32,888 nucleotides of DNA from Sphingomonadales bacterium (GTDB lineage Bacteria > Pseudomonadota > Alphaproteobacteria > Sphingomonadales > Sphingomonadaceae): the NCBI GenBank assembly GCA_027489295.1, contig JAIYAA010000042.1, positions 1 to 32,888 of the forward strand, given 5' to 3'. The notes under the pieces are model-generated. The model was given only the letters and a program-made list of their open reading frames with translations, searched no databases and was not told the DNA's origin. The position numbers and the translations under genes are program-made. Below, piece by piece: positions 1-8,810 of the stretch. Numbering within the stretch: the first letter of the stretch is position 1; each line of letters opens with the position of its first letter.

Positions 1-2006
1 AGCTCGGGGAGGCTGGGCGCGCGGATGTCGCGGGAGAGCGTGCCGCGCAGCATGATGTCGCGGATCGGCTTCCACACCAGACCGGTCTTCCACGTGGTCA
101 CCGCGCCCGAGACACTATAGTCGGTGCGGCGGGCCGCGCCGTTGAAGTCGAGCGCGCCGACGCCCCAATCCTGCCGGAGCAGGGGGACGATCGTCTCGAG
201 ATAGACCTCCTTCACCGACTGTCCGACCTTGGGGAAGTTACGCGGCGTACGCGCCATGAAGGCACCCGCCTGGCTCAGCGCGTCCACATCGGTGCGGAAG
301 GTTTCGCGGCGGAACTCGACGCCCGTTCCCACCGAGACCGGCCCGGCCCAGGTGGAGAAGGGTTCGCCGTTGAGGTTGGCGGACGCCTCGAACAGCGTCG
401 TCACCGCCTTGGCGGTGGAGGTGCCGAACGCATAGGCATAGGCCTCCGGCGAATAGCTGGCCTTGCCGAGGATGTTGATCGGCTGGCACCCGGCCGCGCG
501 CGCGGTTGCGCTGGCGCAGACGGTCTGGCCGTTGAGCACCACCGCATCCACCGCATTGCGGAAATTGTTGGTGATCGCGGTGTTGCTCTGCGCCTGCGTG
601 CTGCTGTTGCGGCTGAACTGGGCGCTGGCATCCCATCGCCAGCTGCCGCCCAGCTCGCCCTTCAGCCCGCCTTGGGCGGCCGTCGTCTTGCTGCGGATAT
701 CGATCCTGGGCGAGCCGAAGTCATAGCCGAGATAGCCGATGGTCAGCGACCCGTTGGCGGGGATCAGCGCAAGCTGCGCGGGCGTCAGCGCCGCCTGCAG
801 GTACGGATTGTTCCTGCCGATCGTCAGGAAGCTGGTCGTCCCGCCGGTGGCGGCGCGGATCTCCGCGCTCAGATTCTTCGCGTCGACATCGGAATACAGG
901 CCGCGGGCCCAGACCTGGAGATGATCGCTGATCTGATAGTCGACATGCGCGACGAGGTTCCAGCGTTCGGTCTTCGGTCGCAGCACTTCCACGGAAAGGA
1001 CGTTCGATCCCCCGATCATGCGCGTGCCGATCTGGCCCTGATACTGGCCCGCATCGAACGGCACCGCGGTCACCGCGCCGTTGGTGCCGGCGACGAACTG
1101 CAGGTTGCGAAGACCGACCGGGTTGGTCGAAACCGTGGGCGTGATCAGGCCGCCGGTGGTGAGCGTGCCGTAATAGATGTCGCTGCCGATGTCGTTTGCC
1201 GGCGTTCCCGCCGCGCGCCCCGCGCCGAACGACACGCTGGTGGTCGCGGACCGCCCCCAGGCGCGCTTGTCGTTGAACGTGCCGGTGCCGTCGTTCTTGT
1301 TATACTCGCCGCCGATCACGAAATGCCCGCGATCGCCGGCAAAGCTGGTGCCCTTGGCGAGCGATAGGAAACGATCCGTGGCATCGCGGTAGCGGGTCTG
1401 GCCCCATTGCGCGTTCGCCTTGAAGCCCTTGAGCCTGGTGTCGAGCTGCAGGTTGACCACGCCGGCAACCGCGTCCGAGCCGTATGCGGCGGAGGCGCCG
1501 CCGGTGACCACGTCGACACGGCTGATCAACGCGGCGGGGATCAGGTTGAGATCGGTGGCGCCGGCCACCGTCGCCCCCGGCAGGTTGACCGCAGGCAGCC
1601 GCATGCGATCCAGCAGCACCAGCGTCCGCACCGGGCCAAGCCCGCGCAGATCGATGTTGTTCGCACCCGGATTGGCGATGCCGCCCGCTTCCGGGGATTG
1701 CGTGCGACGGAATGCCGGCAGTTCGTTGATCACGTCGGCGACGTTGACGGTAGCGCGGGTCTTCAGCGTGTCCGCGCCCACCACCAGCGTCGGGCTTGGC
1801 GCCACGAAGCCGGTGCGGTCGATGCGCGATGCGCTGACGATGATCTCGTCGGTCTGCTGGACGTCGGGCGGTGCCGTCGCTGCATCTTGTGCAGGCGATG
1901 CCGCCGCACCTACCGCCGCTGACTGTTGCCCTTCCAGCGTTTGGGCATGTGCTGGAACCATGTACGCCAGCACACTCGCTCCCGTAGCCCACAATACCGT
2001 GCGCAT
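1..2006 (-). CDS. TonB-dependent outer-membrane receptor, C-terminus cut by window edge
   Basis: Reading leftwards from ATG 2006 there is an uninterrupted frame of at least 668 codons running off the left edge. It opens with a signal peptide (MRTVLWATGASVLAYMVPAHA, cleaved near AHA-QT) and a TonB-box-like segment (DEIIVSASR). A plug domain follows with the typical RGLGPVRTLVLLDRMR and GGASAAYGSDAVAGVVNL motifs, then beta-barrel sequence. The family imports bulky substrates across the outer membrane using energy from TonB-ExbBD. The start at 2006 is preceded by GGGAGAGG. An in-frame ATG at 2018 would add four residues (MGEV) and cannot be excluded. Nothing in the sequence fixes the substrate, and the nearest catabolic genes face other ways. 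The family call is firm; the substrate is unknown. Confidence 0.93.
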   Translation of the reverse strand, partial: MRTVLWATGASVLAYMVPAHAQTLEGQQSAAVGAAASPAQDAATAPPDVQQTDEIIVSASRIDRTGFVAPSPTLVVGADTLKTRATVNVADVINELPAFRRTQSPEAGGIANPGANNIDLRGLGPVRTLVLLDRMRLPAVNLPGATVAGATDLNLIPAALISRVDVVTGGASAAYGSDAVAGVVNLQLDTRLKGFKANAQWGQTRYRDATDRFLSLAKGTSFAGDRGHFVIGGEYNKNDGTGTFNDKRAWGRSATTSVSFGAGRAAGTPANDIGSDIYYGTLTTGGLITPTVSTNPVGLRNLQFVAGTNGAVTAVPFDAGQYQGQIGTRMIGGSNVLSVEVLRPKTERWNLVAHVDYQISDHLQVWARGLYSDVDAKNLSAEIRAATGGTTSFLTIGRNNPYLQAALTPAQLALIPANGSLTIGYLGYDFGSPRIDIRSKTTAAQGGLKGELGGSWRWDASAQFSRNSSTQAQSNTAITNNFRNAVDAVVLNGQTVCASATARAAGCQPINILGKASYSPEAYAYAFGTSTAKAVTTLFEASANLNGEPFSTWAGPVSVGTGVEFRRETFRTDVDALSQAGAFMARTPRNFPKVGQSVKEVYLETIVPLLRQDWGVGALDFNGAARRTDYSVSGAVTTWKTGLVWKPIRDIMLRGTLSRDIRAPSLPE

Positions 2007-2023
2007 AACCTCTCCCATTTGTT

Positions 2024-2038
2024 ATTGGTCATACCAAT
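2024..2038. promoter_or_regulatory. GntR-type operator palindrome before the TonB receptor
   Basis: A perfect inverted repeat, ATTGGT-CAT-ACCAAT, sits 18 to 32 bases upstream of the receptor start at 2006. The TTGGT-N3-ACCAA form is typical of operators for FadR/UxuR-type GntR regulators of sugar-acid and fatty-acid genes. That is family knowledge, and the match here is by eye. No GntR gene is visible in the window, so the regulator would lie outside it. Its position near the expected transcription start suits a repressor. Confidence 0.5.
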
Positions 2039-2099
2039 GCCATGGGGGAGGCCTGACCTCCAAAATCAAAGCTTTTATGCTGTTCGATCAATTCTGTTT

Positions 2100-2121
2100 A
2101 TGGGTTTTCCAGAATACCCAT
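2100..2121. promoter_or_regulatory. Inverted repeat ATGGGT-N10-ACCCAT
   Basis: Two perfect 6-base arms are separated by ten bases, about 95 bases upstream of the receptor at 1-2006, in the AT-richer part of the 2007-2232 intergenic region. The arm centres are 16 bases apart, so it could be an activator or second operator site. It has no recognised family match and may be chance. Confidence 0.25.
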
Positions 2122-2232
2122 GAATCCCGTCATCTTTGTTGAGAAAGGGCGTGGTCTGCCGCTAGGTGGCCTGCGCGTCCGGGTCGCTTGCGCTAGAGCG
2201 TGGTAAGGGCAATTCGGCCCGGCTGCTTCGAG

Positions 2233-3174
2233 TCAAACCGGTTCGGGGCGCGCAGCGGCGCAGGAGTCCGGCGCTGAGGCGCACGGCGCCTGCCAGCGAA
2301 GCGCGTCGATCAAGGCGCGCAGCGCGGGGCTGACACGGCGGTCGGGATAGTAAAGCTGGCAACCCGGATAGGGCGTGCAAAACGCCGCGAGCACCTGCAC
2401 CAGCCGGCCGTCGGCGATCTCGTCGGCGACGTCATGTTCCATCATGTAGCCGAGACCCGCGCCCGCGCGCGTTGCCGCCGCCGCCAGCACCTCGTCGTTG
2501 ACGATCAACTGGCCTGGCACCCGCGTCTTGATCTCGCGGCCATGGACGCTGAACTCCCACGGCAGCAGCCCGCCGCCGCCCAACAGGCGGTAGTTGATGC
2601 AGACATGGTCCGCGAGATCCTCCGGGGTTCGCGGGAGATCGCGGCGGGCGAAATAGTCCGGCGTGCCCACCACGACGGTGCGCAGCGGCGACCCGACGGG
2701 CACGGCTATCATGTCCCGCTGGACGGTTTCGCCCAGCCGGATGCCGGCGTCGAAGCCGCCGGCGACCAGGTCGATCAGGCGATCTTCCACGATCACCTCG
2801 ACCGACACGTCGGGGTGATCCAGCAGGAAGCGCGGCAGGCGGGGTGCCAGGATGGTGCGCGCGGCATAGCCGAAGGTCGTGAGCCGTATCGTGCCCGATG
2901 GCGCATCGCGCCAGTCGGCGAGCGCGGCCAGTCCGTTTGCGACCTGCGCCAATGCCGGATCGATCGAGCGCAGGAGCAAGTCGCCAGCGGCCGTGGCGGC
3001 CACCGCTCGCGTCGTTCTCGCCAGCAGGCGCACGCCGAGCCGGGTTTCCAGCGCCTTCATCGCGTGGCTGAGCGCCGATGGCGAAAGCCCGAGTTCCGCC
3101 GCCGCGCGGGTGAAGCTGCGCAATCGCGCCACCGTCGCGAACGCCGCCAGATCATCGAGGTCGCCGCGCCGCAT
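2233..3174 (-). CDS. LysR-family transcriptional regulator (YafC/DmlR type)
   Basis: This is a 313-residue LysR regulator when started at ATG 3174 (MRRGDLDDLAAF). An in-frame ATG at 3210 would add twelve residues that do not look like family sequence. Residues about 5-64 form the winged helix-turn-helix (FTRAAAELGLSPSALSHAMK). The rest is the periplasmic-binding-protein-like effector domain, ending in the VSPALRALIDAL region usual for this subgroup. It is divergent from the aldo/keto reductase, with 95 bases between the starts. Family practice suggests that it controls that gene and itself from the shared promoter. No effector can be named. The extra C-terminal tail (CASAPDSCAAARPEPV) is not conserved-looking. 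Confidence 0.92.
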   Translation of the reverse strand: MRRGDLDDLAAFATVARLRSFTRAAAELGLSPSALSHAMKALETRLGVRLLARTTRAVAATAAGDLLLRSIDPALAQVANGLAALADWRDAPSGTIRLTTFGYAARTILAPRLPRFLLDHPDVSVEVIVEDRLIDLVAGGFDAGIRLGETVQRDMIAVPVGSPLRTVVVGTPDYFARRDLPRTPEDLADHVCINYRLLGGGGLLPWEFSVHGREIKTRVPGQLIVNDEVLAAAATRAGAGLGYMMEHDVADEIADGRLVQVLAAFCTPYPGCQLYYPDRRVSPALRALIDALRWQAPCASAPDSCAAARPEPV

Positions 3175-3269
3175 TGCTGCATGATGCTCACAAGTCCTTG
3201 CGGTCCGCAATGGCTAATCGGCACCTGGCAAAGAGCCTATTTCTCCCATGTAACAAGGAGATACGGACC

Positions 3270-4382
3270 ATGGATTGTACCCACTATCGCACGCTCGGCC
3301 GATCCGGTCTGGTGGTTAGCCCCCTGGCGTTGGGCACGATGACCTTCGGCGCAGGCCGGTGGGGCGCCGACGCGGCGACCGCGCGCCGCATCTTCGACGC
3401 CTATGCCGATATCGGCGGCAATTTCCTCGACACGGCCGATGTCTATTCGGGCGGCGAGAGCGAGGCGATGCTGGGGCGCTTCCTGCGCGACAGCGGCCGG
3501 CGCGACCACATGGTGGTCGCGACCAAGTCGGGCTTTCCACGGGTGCAGGGCAATCCCCTGGCAGCAGGCAATTCGGCGCGCAACATTCGCGACGGGCTGG
3601 AAGGGTCGCTCCGGCGGTTGGGCACCGGGCATATCGACCTGTACTGGACGCATGTCTGGGACCGCACGACCCCGCCCGAGGAGGTCCTCCGCGCCCTGAC
3701 CGATGCGGTGCGGCGGGGGGACATCCTCTATTACGGCTTCTCCAACGCGCCGGCATGGTACGCGGCGCAGATCGCGACGCTGGCACGCGCCCATGGCCTG
3801 CCGGAGCCGATCGGCCTCCAGCACAGCTACTCGCTCATCGACCGGGGTGTGGAGCTGGACGTGCTACCCGCCGGGCAGGCGCTGGGCATGGGGCTTGTGG
3901 CATGGAGCCCGCTCGGCTTCGGCATGCTGACCGGCAAGTACGGTCGCGATAAGCTCGCCGACTTCGGGCCGGCCGGCAGCGTGCCCAACAAGGGCGGCGA
4001 TACGGGCGCCAACGGCAGCGACGGCCGCCTGAACGGCGACAACCCCTATGGCGGCATGCTGTTCACGGAAGGCAATTTCCACATCGTCGACGAGTTGCGG
4101 GGCATCGCCGCCGAGCTTGGCAGGCCGATGGCGCAGGTCGCGCTGACCTGGGTGACGTCGCGGGCGGGTGTGTCGTCGGTGCTGATGGGCGCAAGTCGGC
4201 CAGAGCAGGTGACGGAAAACGCGGCCTCGCTCGACATCGAACTCTCGGCCGAGCAATTGGCACGGCTGGACGCGGCGGGGCCGCCACCCACACCCAATCC
4301 CTATTTCATCTTCCGTATGCCGCGGCAGCAGATCTTTGGCGCCAGCCATATCCGCGCATGGACGGACACGGCGAGCGCATGA
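3270..4382 (+). CDS. Aldo/keto reductase
   Basis: A 370-residue (alpha/beta)8-barrel oxidoreductase of the aldo/keto reductase superfamily, which reduces aldehydes or ketones (or oxidises sugars and alcohols) with NADP(H). The catalytic tetrad is visible as Asp54 and Tyr59 (FLDTADVYS), Lys86 (VVATKSG) and His128 (YWTHVWD). The C-terminal cofactor segment reads SSVLMGASRPEQVTENAASLD. ATG 3270 is chosen because AAGGAG (3255-3260) lies nine bases before it; the frame is open further upstream to 3174, but without such a site. It diverges from the LysR gene at 2233-3174. A role in processing keto-sugars from the neighbouring glycoside genes is possible but not shown. Confidence 0.93.
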   Translation: MDCTHYRTLGRSGLVVSPLALGTMTFGAGRWGADAATARRIFDAYADIGGNFLDTADVYSGGESEAMLGRFLRDSGRRDHMVVATKSGFPRVQGNPLAAGNSARNIRDGLEGSLRRLGTGHIDLYWTHVWDRTTPPEEVLRALTDAVRRGDILYYGFSNAPAWYAAQIATLARAHGLPEPIGLQHSYSLIDRGVELDVLPAGQALGMGLVAWSPLGFGMLTGKYGRDKLADFGPAGSVPNKGGDTGANGSDGRLNGDNPYGGMLFTEGNFHIVDELRGIAAELGRPMAQVALTWVTSRAGVSSVLMGASRPEQVTENAASLDIELSAEQLARLDAAGPPPTPNPYFIFRMPRQQIFGASHIRAWTDTASA

Positions 4383-4456
4383 TGTGGGACCGCGCGGCGT
4401 GACCGTTGCGCGGAAGCCAAGAGCCGGTGCACCCATTCAGGGCATGGATCATCCGG

Positions 4457-4471
4457 ATCGACAGCATCGAT
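4457..4471. promoter_or_regulatory. ATC-N9-GAT core upstream of the rhamnosidase
   Basis: ATC-GACAGCATC-GAT matches the core spacing bound by NodD-type LysR proteins. It shares ATCGA-N4-ATCGAT with the site at 8759-8773 before the NodD-like gene of this window. It lies 77 bases before the GTG start of the GH106 gene. The overlapping inverted repeat GCATCG-N10-CGATGC (4464-4485) could instead be the functional element. The assignment to the local regulator is inference. Confidence 0.35.
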
Positions 4472-4547
4472 TTCCCTGACGATGCGCGCCGTGGCAGACG
4501 GGTGTTGATCGGTTCGGAACAGGGCCGCTGCAGGGGATGCTGCCACC

Positions 4548-7500
4548 GTGAATGCGAAGCGTCGGGTCACGGCAGGGTTGGCCTGCACGGCGAGCGTTGC
4601 CGCCTGTATCCTGGTGGTCGGAACCGCCGCGGCCCAGGTAGCGGATCCCCTCGAAGCGGGCTTTCGCGAACCGCCGGCCGAGGCGCGGCCATTCGTCTGG
4701 TGGCACTGGATGAACGGGAACGTCACGGCCGATGGCGCCGAGCGCGATCTGGCATGGATGGCGCGTGCCGGCATCGGCGGGGTGCAGTTGTTCGAAGGCA
4801 ATCTCGGCACCCCGCAGACGGTGCCCGAGCGGCTCGCCTGGGGTAGCGCCGGATGGGCCGCCGCGCTCCGGCGCAGCGCAACGACCGCGGACCGGCTGGG
4901 CCTGCGCTTCGGCATCGCTTCCTCGCCGGGGTGGAGCATAAGCGGCGCCCCCTTCGTCATGCCGGAGGCTGCGATGAAGAAGCTGGTGTGGAGCGAGACG
5001 CGGCTGCGCGGCGGCCGCCGCTTCGTCGGCCGGCTGGCGCCGCCGCCGATGGTCGCGGGCCCCTATCAGGACATCGCAGGCGCCGGCGCGCGCGCACCCC
5101 TGTATCGCGACGTGCGCCTGCTGGCGCTGCCCGAAGCCGATGACCGGCTGCAGCCGCTGGCCGCGCTGGGGTCCGGCGGCGCGATCGCTCCGGCCCAGCT
5201 GACCGATGGCGCGTTCGGATCGCCGCTGAGCTTGCCCTTCGCGGCCGGCACGCGCGCGGCGTGGCTGGTCCAGGATTTCGGCCGTCCGGTGTCCGTGTGC
5301 GCGGTGACGCTGGGGCTGCCGGGGCGGCGCGGCTTCGGTGCGCCGCTGCCCGCCGATGCGGTGCTGGAAGCGAGCGACGATGGTCATGCCTATCGACCGG
5401 TGGCTGATCTGCCGGCAGGCGCCGCGCAGGTGCGAACCGCCGCGTTCGGCGCGGTGCAGGCCAGATATTTTCGCGCGTGGCTGACGGTGCCGGCCGAGGC
5501 GGGCGGGCCGCCGGTCGCGCCCGGCGTCACGCCGATGCTGGCCCCGCCGCCCGCACAGGCCGTCGCCCTGTCCGAATTTGCCCTGTTCGCGCATTGCCGG
5601 GTTTCCCACGCGCCGGAAAAGGCCGGGTTCGCGGCTGCCGATCGCTATGCCGCCACCGATCCGGCGGCGGCCGATGCGCCGATCCCGGCGGGCAGGGTGA
5701 TCGACCTCACCAGCAAGCTGCGCGCCGACGGCACGCTCGACTGGCGGCCGCCAGCGGGCACGTGGACGATCCTGCGCATCGGCTATGCCCTGACTGGCCA
5801 GCAGAACGGGCCCGCGCCGGCCGAGGCGACCGGGCTGGAGGTCGACAAGCTCGATGCCGGTGCGGTGCGCGGCTACGCGAAGGCCTATCTCGACCGCTAT
5901 CAGGCTGCGGTGGGGCCGGCGCGCGGCGGCCGGGCGGGCATCACGGCGCTGCTCAGCGACAGCATCGAAGCGGGCCCGCAGAACTGGACGCCCGGCATGA
6001 TCGACGCCTTTCGCCAGGCGCGCGGCTATGATCCGGTAGCGTGGCTACCGGCGCTGACCGGCCGGATCGTCGAGAGTGCCGAGAAGACCGATCGCTTCCT
6101 CTGGGACTTCCGCCAGACCATCGCCGAACTGCTCGCCCGCAATCATTATGGCGTGCTGGCGGCGGCGGCGCGGGCGCGGGGCATGACCTATTATGCCGAG
6201 GCGCTGGAGGATCACCGGCCGCAACTGGGCGACGATCTGGCCATGCGCGCTGTCGCGGACGTGCCGATGGGGGCGATCTGGACGGTTCCGCCGGGCGGCA
6301 CGCCCCGCCAGACCTTCGTCGCCGATCTCCAGGGGGCGGCCTCGGTCGCGCATGTCGCGGGCAAGCGCCTGGTCGCAGCGGAAACCTTCACCGCGTTCGG
6401 CAGCCCCTGGGCCTTCGCGCCGCGTGACCTGAAGGCGACCGCCGATTGGGCCTTCTCGCTCGGCGTCAACCGGATCATGATCCACACTTCGCCCCACCAG
6501 CCGACCGAAGACAAGCCGGGCATGGCGATGGCGCCGCTGCTCGGCCAGTATTTCAGCCGGCACGAAACCTGGGCGGAGATGGCACGCGGCTGGACCATGT
6601 ATCTCGCGCGCACCTCCTATCTGCTCCAGCAGGGACGGTCGGTGGCCGACATCGCCTATTTCGCGGGCGAGGATGCGCCGATCACGGGCCTCTATGGTGA
6701 AAAGGCCGTGCCGGTTCCGGCCGGCCATGGTTTCGATTTCATCAGCCGCGACGTGCTTCTGGGGGCGCTTTCGGTCACGCCCGAAGGCATGCTGGAGACG
6801 CGGGGCGGCGCCCGCTACGCGCTGCTCGAACTGGGCGGCGACAGCGGGAACGGCATGACGCTCGCCGTGCTGCAACGGGTCGCTGCACTGGTCGGCCAAG
6901 GCGCGACCATCGTGGGTTCCCGGCCCAAGGGCTCACCCAGCCTGGCTGACGACCCGCGCCGCGTCGCCGCGCTCGTCGATCGGCTATGGGGCGGGCAGGG
7001 GCGGGGCCATGTCTGGACCGACCGCGCCGCGGCGCTGCGGGCACGTGGCGTGGTGCGCGACTGGGACATGCCGGGCGTAGCCGATGGCACGCTGGGGGTG
7101 GTTCACCGCAGGATCGGCGGCGGGGAGCTGTGGTTTGTCGCCAACCATGGCACCGCGCCGGTCGAGGGCGAGATGGCGCTCCGCGGTACCGGCCGGATCC
7201 CCGAACTCTGGTTCGCAGACACCGGCGAGATCCGTCCGGTGCGCTATCACATGGAAAAGGGGCGGACCTTCGTTCCGCTTTCACTGGCGGCGAGCGAAGC
7301 GGTTTTCGTCGTCTTCCGGCGACCGGCCCGCGCGACGGCCGCGACGGTGCCGGAAGTCCGGTGGACGCCCGCGCTGACCGTGGACGGCCGCTGGGATGTG
7401 GCCTTTCCGGGGATCGGGACGCTGCAGCTGCTGCCGGGTTCTTGGACTATGGTGGGTTCGCCCGCGCTTCGTCATTTTTCCGGTACCGCGGTCTATAGCC

Positions 7501-7811
7501 GCGGTCTGGAGGTGCCTGCATCGCTGGCTGGCGAGCGACGCGTGATGCTCGATCTCGGTGATGTGCGGGACGTGGCGCGGGTGCGGATCAACGGCAGGGA
7601 TGCCGGCATCGCCTGGAAGCCGCCGTTCCGCCTCGACGCAACCGGTCTGTTGCGCCCGGGGCTGAACCGCATCGAGGTGGAGGTCGCCAACCTCTGGGTG
7701 AACCAGCTGATCGGTGCGGCTACGGGCGGGCCGGACGACGTCTATCGCCGCGATGCCCCGCTGCGCGATTCGGGGCTGTTGGGCCCCGTGCGATTGCTGA
7801 CGACGCCCTGA
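4548..7811 (+). CDS. Exported alpha-L-rhamnosidase, glycoside hydrolase family GH106
   Basis: A 1087-residue secreted enzyme expected to cleave terminal alpha-L-rhamnose from plant glycosides or polysaccharides. The founding GH106 enzyme, RhaM, is itself from a Sphingomonas. The signal peptide ends near GTAAAQ (residues 25-30). The family's N-terminal signature FVWWHWMNGNVT is at 49-60. The barrel carries LLSDSIEAGPQNWTPGM (Glu474) and VAAETFTAFGSPW (Glu612), two candidates for the catalytic glutamates. A C-terminal galactose-binding-like beta-sandwich ends in WVNQLIGA. The start is GTG 4548, preceded by AGGGG at 4532-4536. It ends only six bases before the convergent LysR gene. In this context it would remove rhamnose from flavonoid rhamnosides before or after uptake, which is inference. 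Confidence 0.88.
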   Translation: MNAKRRVTAGLACTASVAACILVVGTAAAQVADPLEAGFREPPAEARPFVWWHWMNGNVTADGAERDLAWMARAGIGGVQLFEGNLGTPQTVPERLAWGSAGWAAALRRSATTADRLGLRFGIASSPGWSISGAPFVMPEAAMKKLVWSETRLRGGRRFVGRLAPPPMVAGPYQDIAGAGARAPLYRDVRLLALPEADDRLQPLAALGSGGAIAPAQLTDGAFGSPLSLPFAAGTRAAWLVQDFGRPVSVCAVTLGLPGRRGFGAPLPADAVLEASDDGHAYRPVADLPAGAAQVRTAAFGAVQARYFRAWLTVPAEAGGPPVAPGVTPMLAPPPAQAVALSEFALFAHCRVSHAPEKAGFAAADRYAATDPAAADAPIPAGRVIDLTSKLRADGTLDWRPPAGTWTILRIGYALTGQQNGPAPAEATGLEVDKLDAGAVRGYAKAYLDRYQAAVGPARGGRAGITALLSDSIEAGPQNWTPGMIDAFRQARGYDPVAWLPALTGRIVESAEKTDRFLWDFRQTIAELLARNHYGVLAAAARARGMTYYAEALEDHRPQLGDDLAMRAVADVPMGAIWTVPPGGTPRQTFVADLQGAASVAHVAGKRLVAAETFTAFGSPWAFAPRDLKATADWAFSLGVNRIMIHTSPHQPTEDKPGMAMAPLLGQYFSRHETWAEMARGWTMYLARTSYLLQQGRSVADIAYFAGEDAPITGLYGEKAVPVPAGHGFDFISRDVLLGALSVTPEGMLETRGGARYALLELGGDSGNGMTLAVLQRVAALVGQGATIVGSRPKGSPSLADDPRRVAALVDRLWGGQGRGHVWTDRAAALRARGVVRDWDMPGVADGTLGVVHRRIGGGELWFVANHGTAPVEGEMALRGTGRIPELWFADTGEIRPVRYHMEKGRTFVPLSLAASEAVFVVFRRPARATAATVPEVRWTPALTVDGRWDVAFPGIGTLQLLPGSWTMVGSPALRHFSGTAVYSRGLEVPASLAGERRVMLDLGDVRDVARVRINGRDAGIAWKPPFRLDATGLLRPGLNRIEVEVANLWVNQLIGAATGGPDDVYRRDAPLRDSGLLGPVRLLTTP

Positions 7812-7817
7812 TCGCCG

Positions 7818-8723
7818 TCAGGCCATCCCGGCCGGCTCACGCAGCCGCTCGATCAGCCAGCGCAGGCCTTCGTCGTTCTTGCGGCTGCTGTGGTACTGGA
7901 TCATCTCGCGCATCGGCTGGAACGGGAAGGGGATCGGGGCGGTGCGCAGCGGCAGCGCCGTGACCACGCGCTGCGCCAACCGCTCCTGCATCAGCGCCAG
8001 CCGCTGCGAGCCGACCAGCAGCCAGGGCAGGGTGGTGAAGGACGGCGCCTCCACTTCGACCCGTCGCTCGATGCCGAGCTGCCGAACCTGCCGATCGGCG
8101 AAGGAAAGGTCGCGCGGGCCGCCCAGTCGTACGATCACATGGCCGGCGGCGCTGAAATCCTCCAGCGTCAGTACGTCGTCGAACAGCGGATTGTCCGCCC
8201 AGCCGACGACCACATAGCGTTCCTCGCACAGCAATTCGCTGGGATGATCGGTAAAGACGAACGGCTCTGGCGCGACGAACAGGTCCGCGCGGCCTTCGCG
8301 GAGCTCTACCCCCGCTTCCGGGCTGGGCAAGGAGATTTCCAGCCGGATGCCGGGCGCGTCGGCGGCCAGGGTCTGCAGCGCCGGCGCCAGCACCGCCGTC
8401 ATCACATAGTCGGACAGGATCAGCCGGAAGCGGCGCTGACTGGTCGCCGGATCGAAGCGGCCGGAGGTGATCAGCATCGATTCCACCGCATCCAGGCATT
8501 CGCGCACCTGCGGCACCAGCGCTTCGGCATAGGCGGTAGGGTACATGCGCTTGCCCTGCGCCACGAGCAACTCGTCGCCGAAAAAGTCGCGCAGCCGCGT
8601 CAGCGCCGCGCTCATCGCCGGCTGGCTGAGGTTCATCTGCCGGGCGGCGGCCGAAACGCTACGGGTTTCGAGCAGCACGGCGAGCGCGCCAAGCAGATTG
8701 AGATCGAGGCCCTTGAACCGCAT
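7818..8723 (-). CDS. NodD-like LysR-family transcriptional regulator
   Basis: A 301-residue LysR regulator whose opening (MRFKGLDLNLLGALAVLLETRSVSAAARQ, given in part) closely follows the NodD N-terminus (MRFKGLDLNLLVAL). The helix-turn-helix LSQPAMSAALTRLRDFFGDEL matches the NodD/LinR/PcpR subgroup rather than the other two LysR proteins of the window. That subgroup responds to flavonoids (NodD) or other aromatics (LinR, PcpR, NahR). The start at 8723 has AGAGG six bases before it. It is the last gene of the minus-strand set Gfo/Idh, MFS, GMC, LysR, and 76 bases separate it from the GMC stop. That gap holds ATC-N9-GAT repeats suggesting autoregulation. Proposed role: inducer-dependent activator of the C-glycoside genes. 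The family call is firm and the inducer is inferred. Confidence 0.93.
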   Translation of the reverse strand: MRFKGLDLNLLGALAVLLETRSVSAAARQMNLSQPAMSAALTRLRDFFGDELLVAQGKRMYPTAYAEALVPQVRECLDAVESMLITSGRFDPATSQRRFRLILSDYVMTAVLAPALQTLAADAPGIRLEISLPSPEAGVELREGRADLFVAPEPFVFTDHPSELLCEERYVVVGWADNPLFDDVLTLEDFSAAGHVIVRLGGPRDLSFADRQVRQLGIERRVEVEAPSFTTLPWLLVGSQRLALMQERLAQRVVTALPLRTAPIPFPFQPMREMIQYHSSRKNDEGLRWLIERLREPAGMA

Positions 8724-8736
8724 TTCATTCCTCTCC

Positions 8737-8789
8737 GCAGGGCATCTTTTGATTTTCTATCGATGCTATCGATGGATCGCATGCCCTGC
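8737..8789. promoter_or_regulatory. Nested repeats with ATC-N9-GAT core before the NodD-like gene
   Basis: A tandem duplication of CTATCGATG (8757-8765 and 8766-8774) creates ATC-GATGCTATC-GAT at 8759-8773, which also satisfies the LysR T-N11-A rule (T8760, A8772). Flanking it are perfect 9-base inverted arms GCAGGGCAT (8737-8745) and ATGCCCTGC (8781-8789), whose centres are 44 bases apart, about four helical turns. The site could bind the adjacent regulator as autoregulation, or form an RNA hairpin between the GMC and LysR cistrons. Both readings are inference. Confidence 0.5.
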
Positions 8790-8791
8790 AA

Positions 8792-8810
8792 ATGCGGGTT
8801 CAATCCGCAT
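8792..8810 (-). terminator. Weak hairpin overlapping the GMC stop codon
   Basis: ATGCGG-N7-CCGCAT forms a 6-base-pair stem across the stop codon of the GMC gene (TGA, 8800-8802). No T-run follows in the minus direction, so at most it slows or partly stops transcription before the LysR gene. Confidence 0.2.

Noticed and set aside
2434..3342. 302-codon plus-strand frame opposite the first LysR gene
   Set aside because: The LysR protein on the minus strand is clear, and the opposite frame has only biased composition.
4390..4413. Hairpin CCGCGC-N12-GCGCGG after the aldo/keto reductase
   Set aside because: Large loop, short stem and no T-run; too weak to call a terminator.
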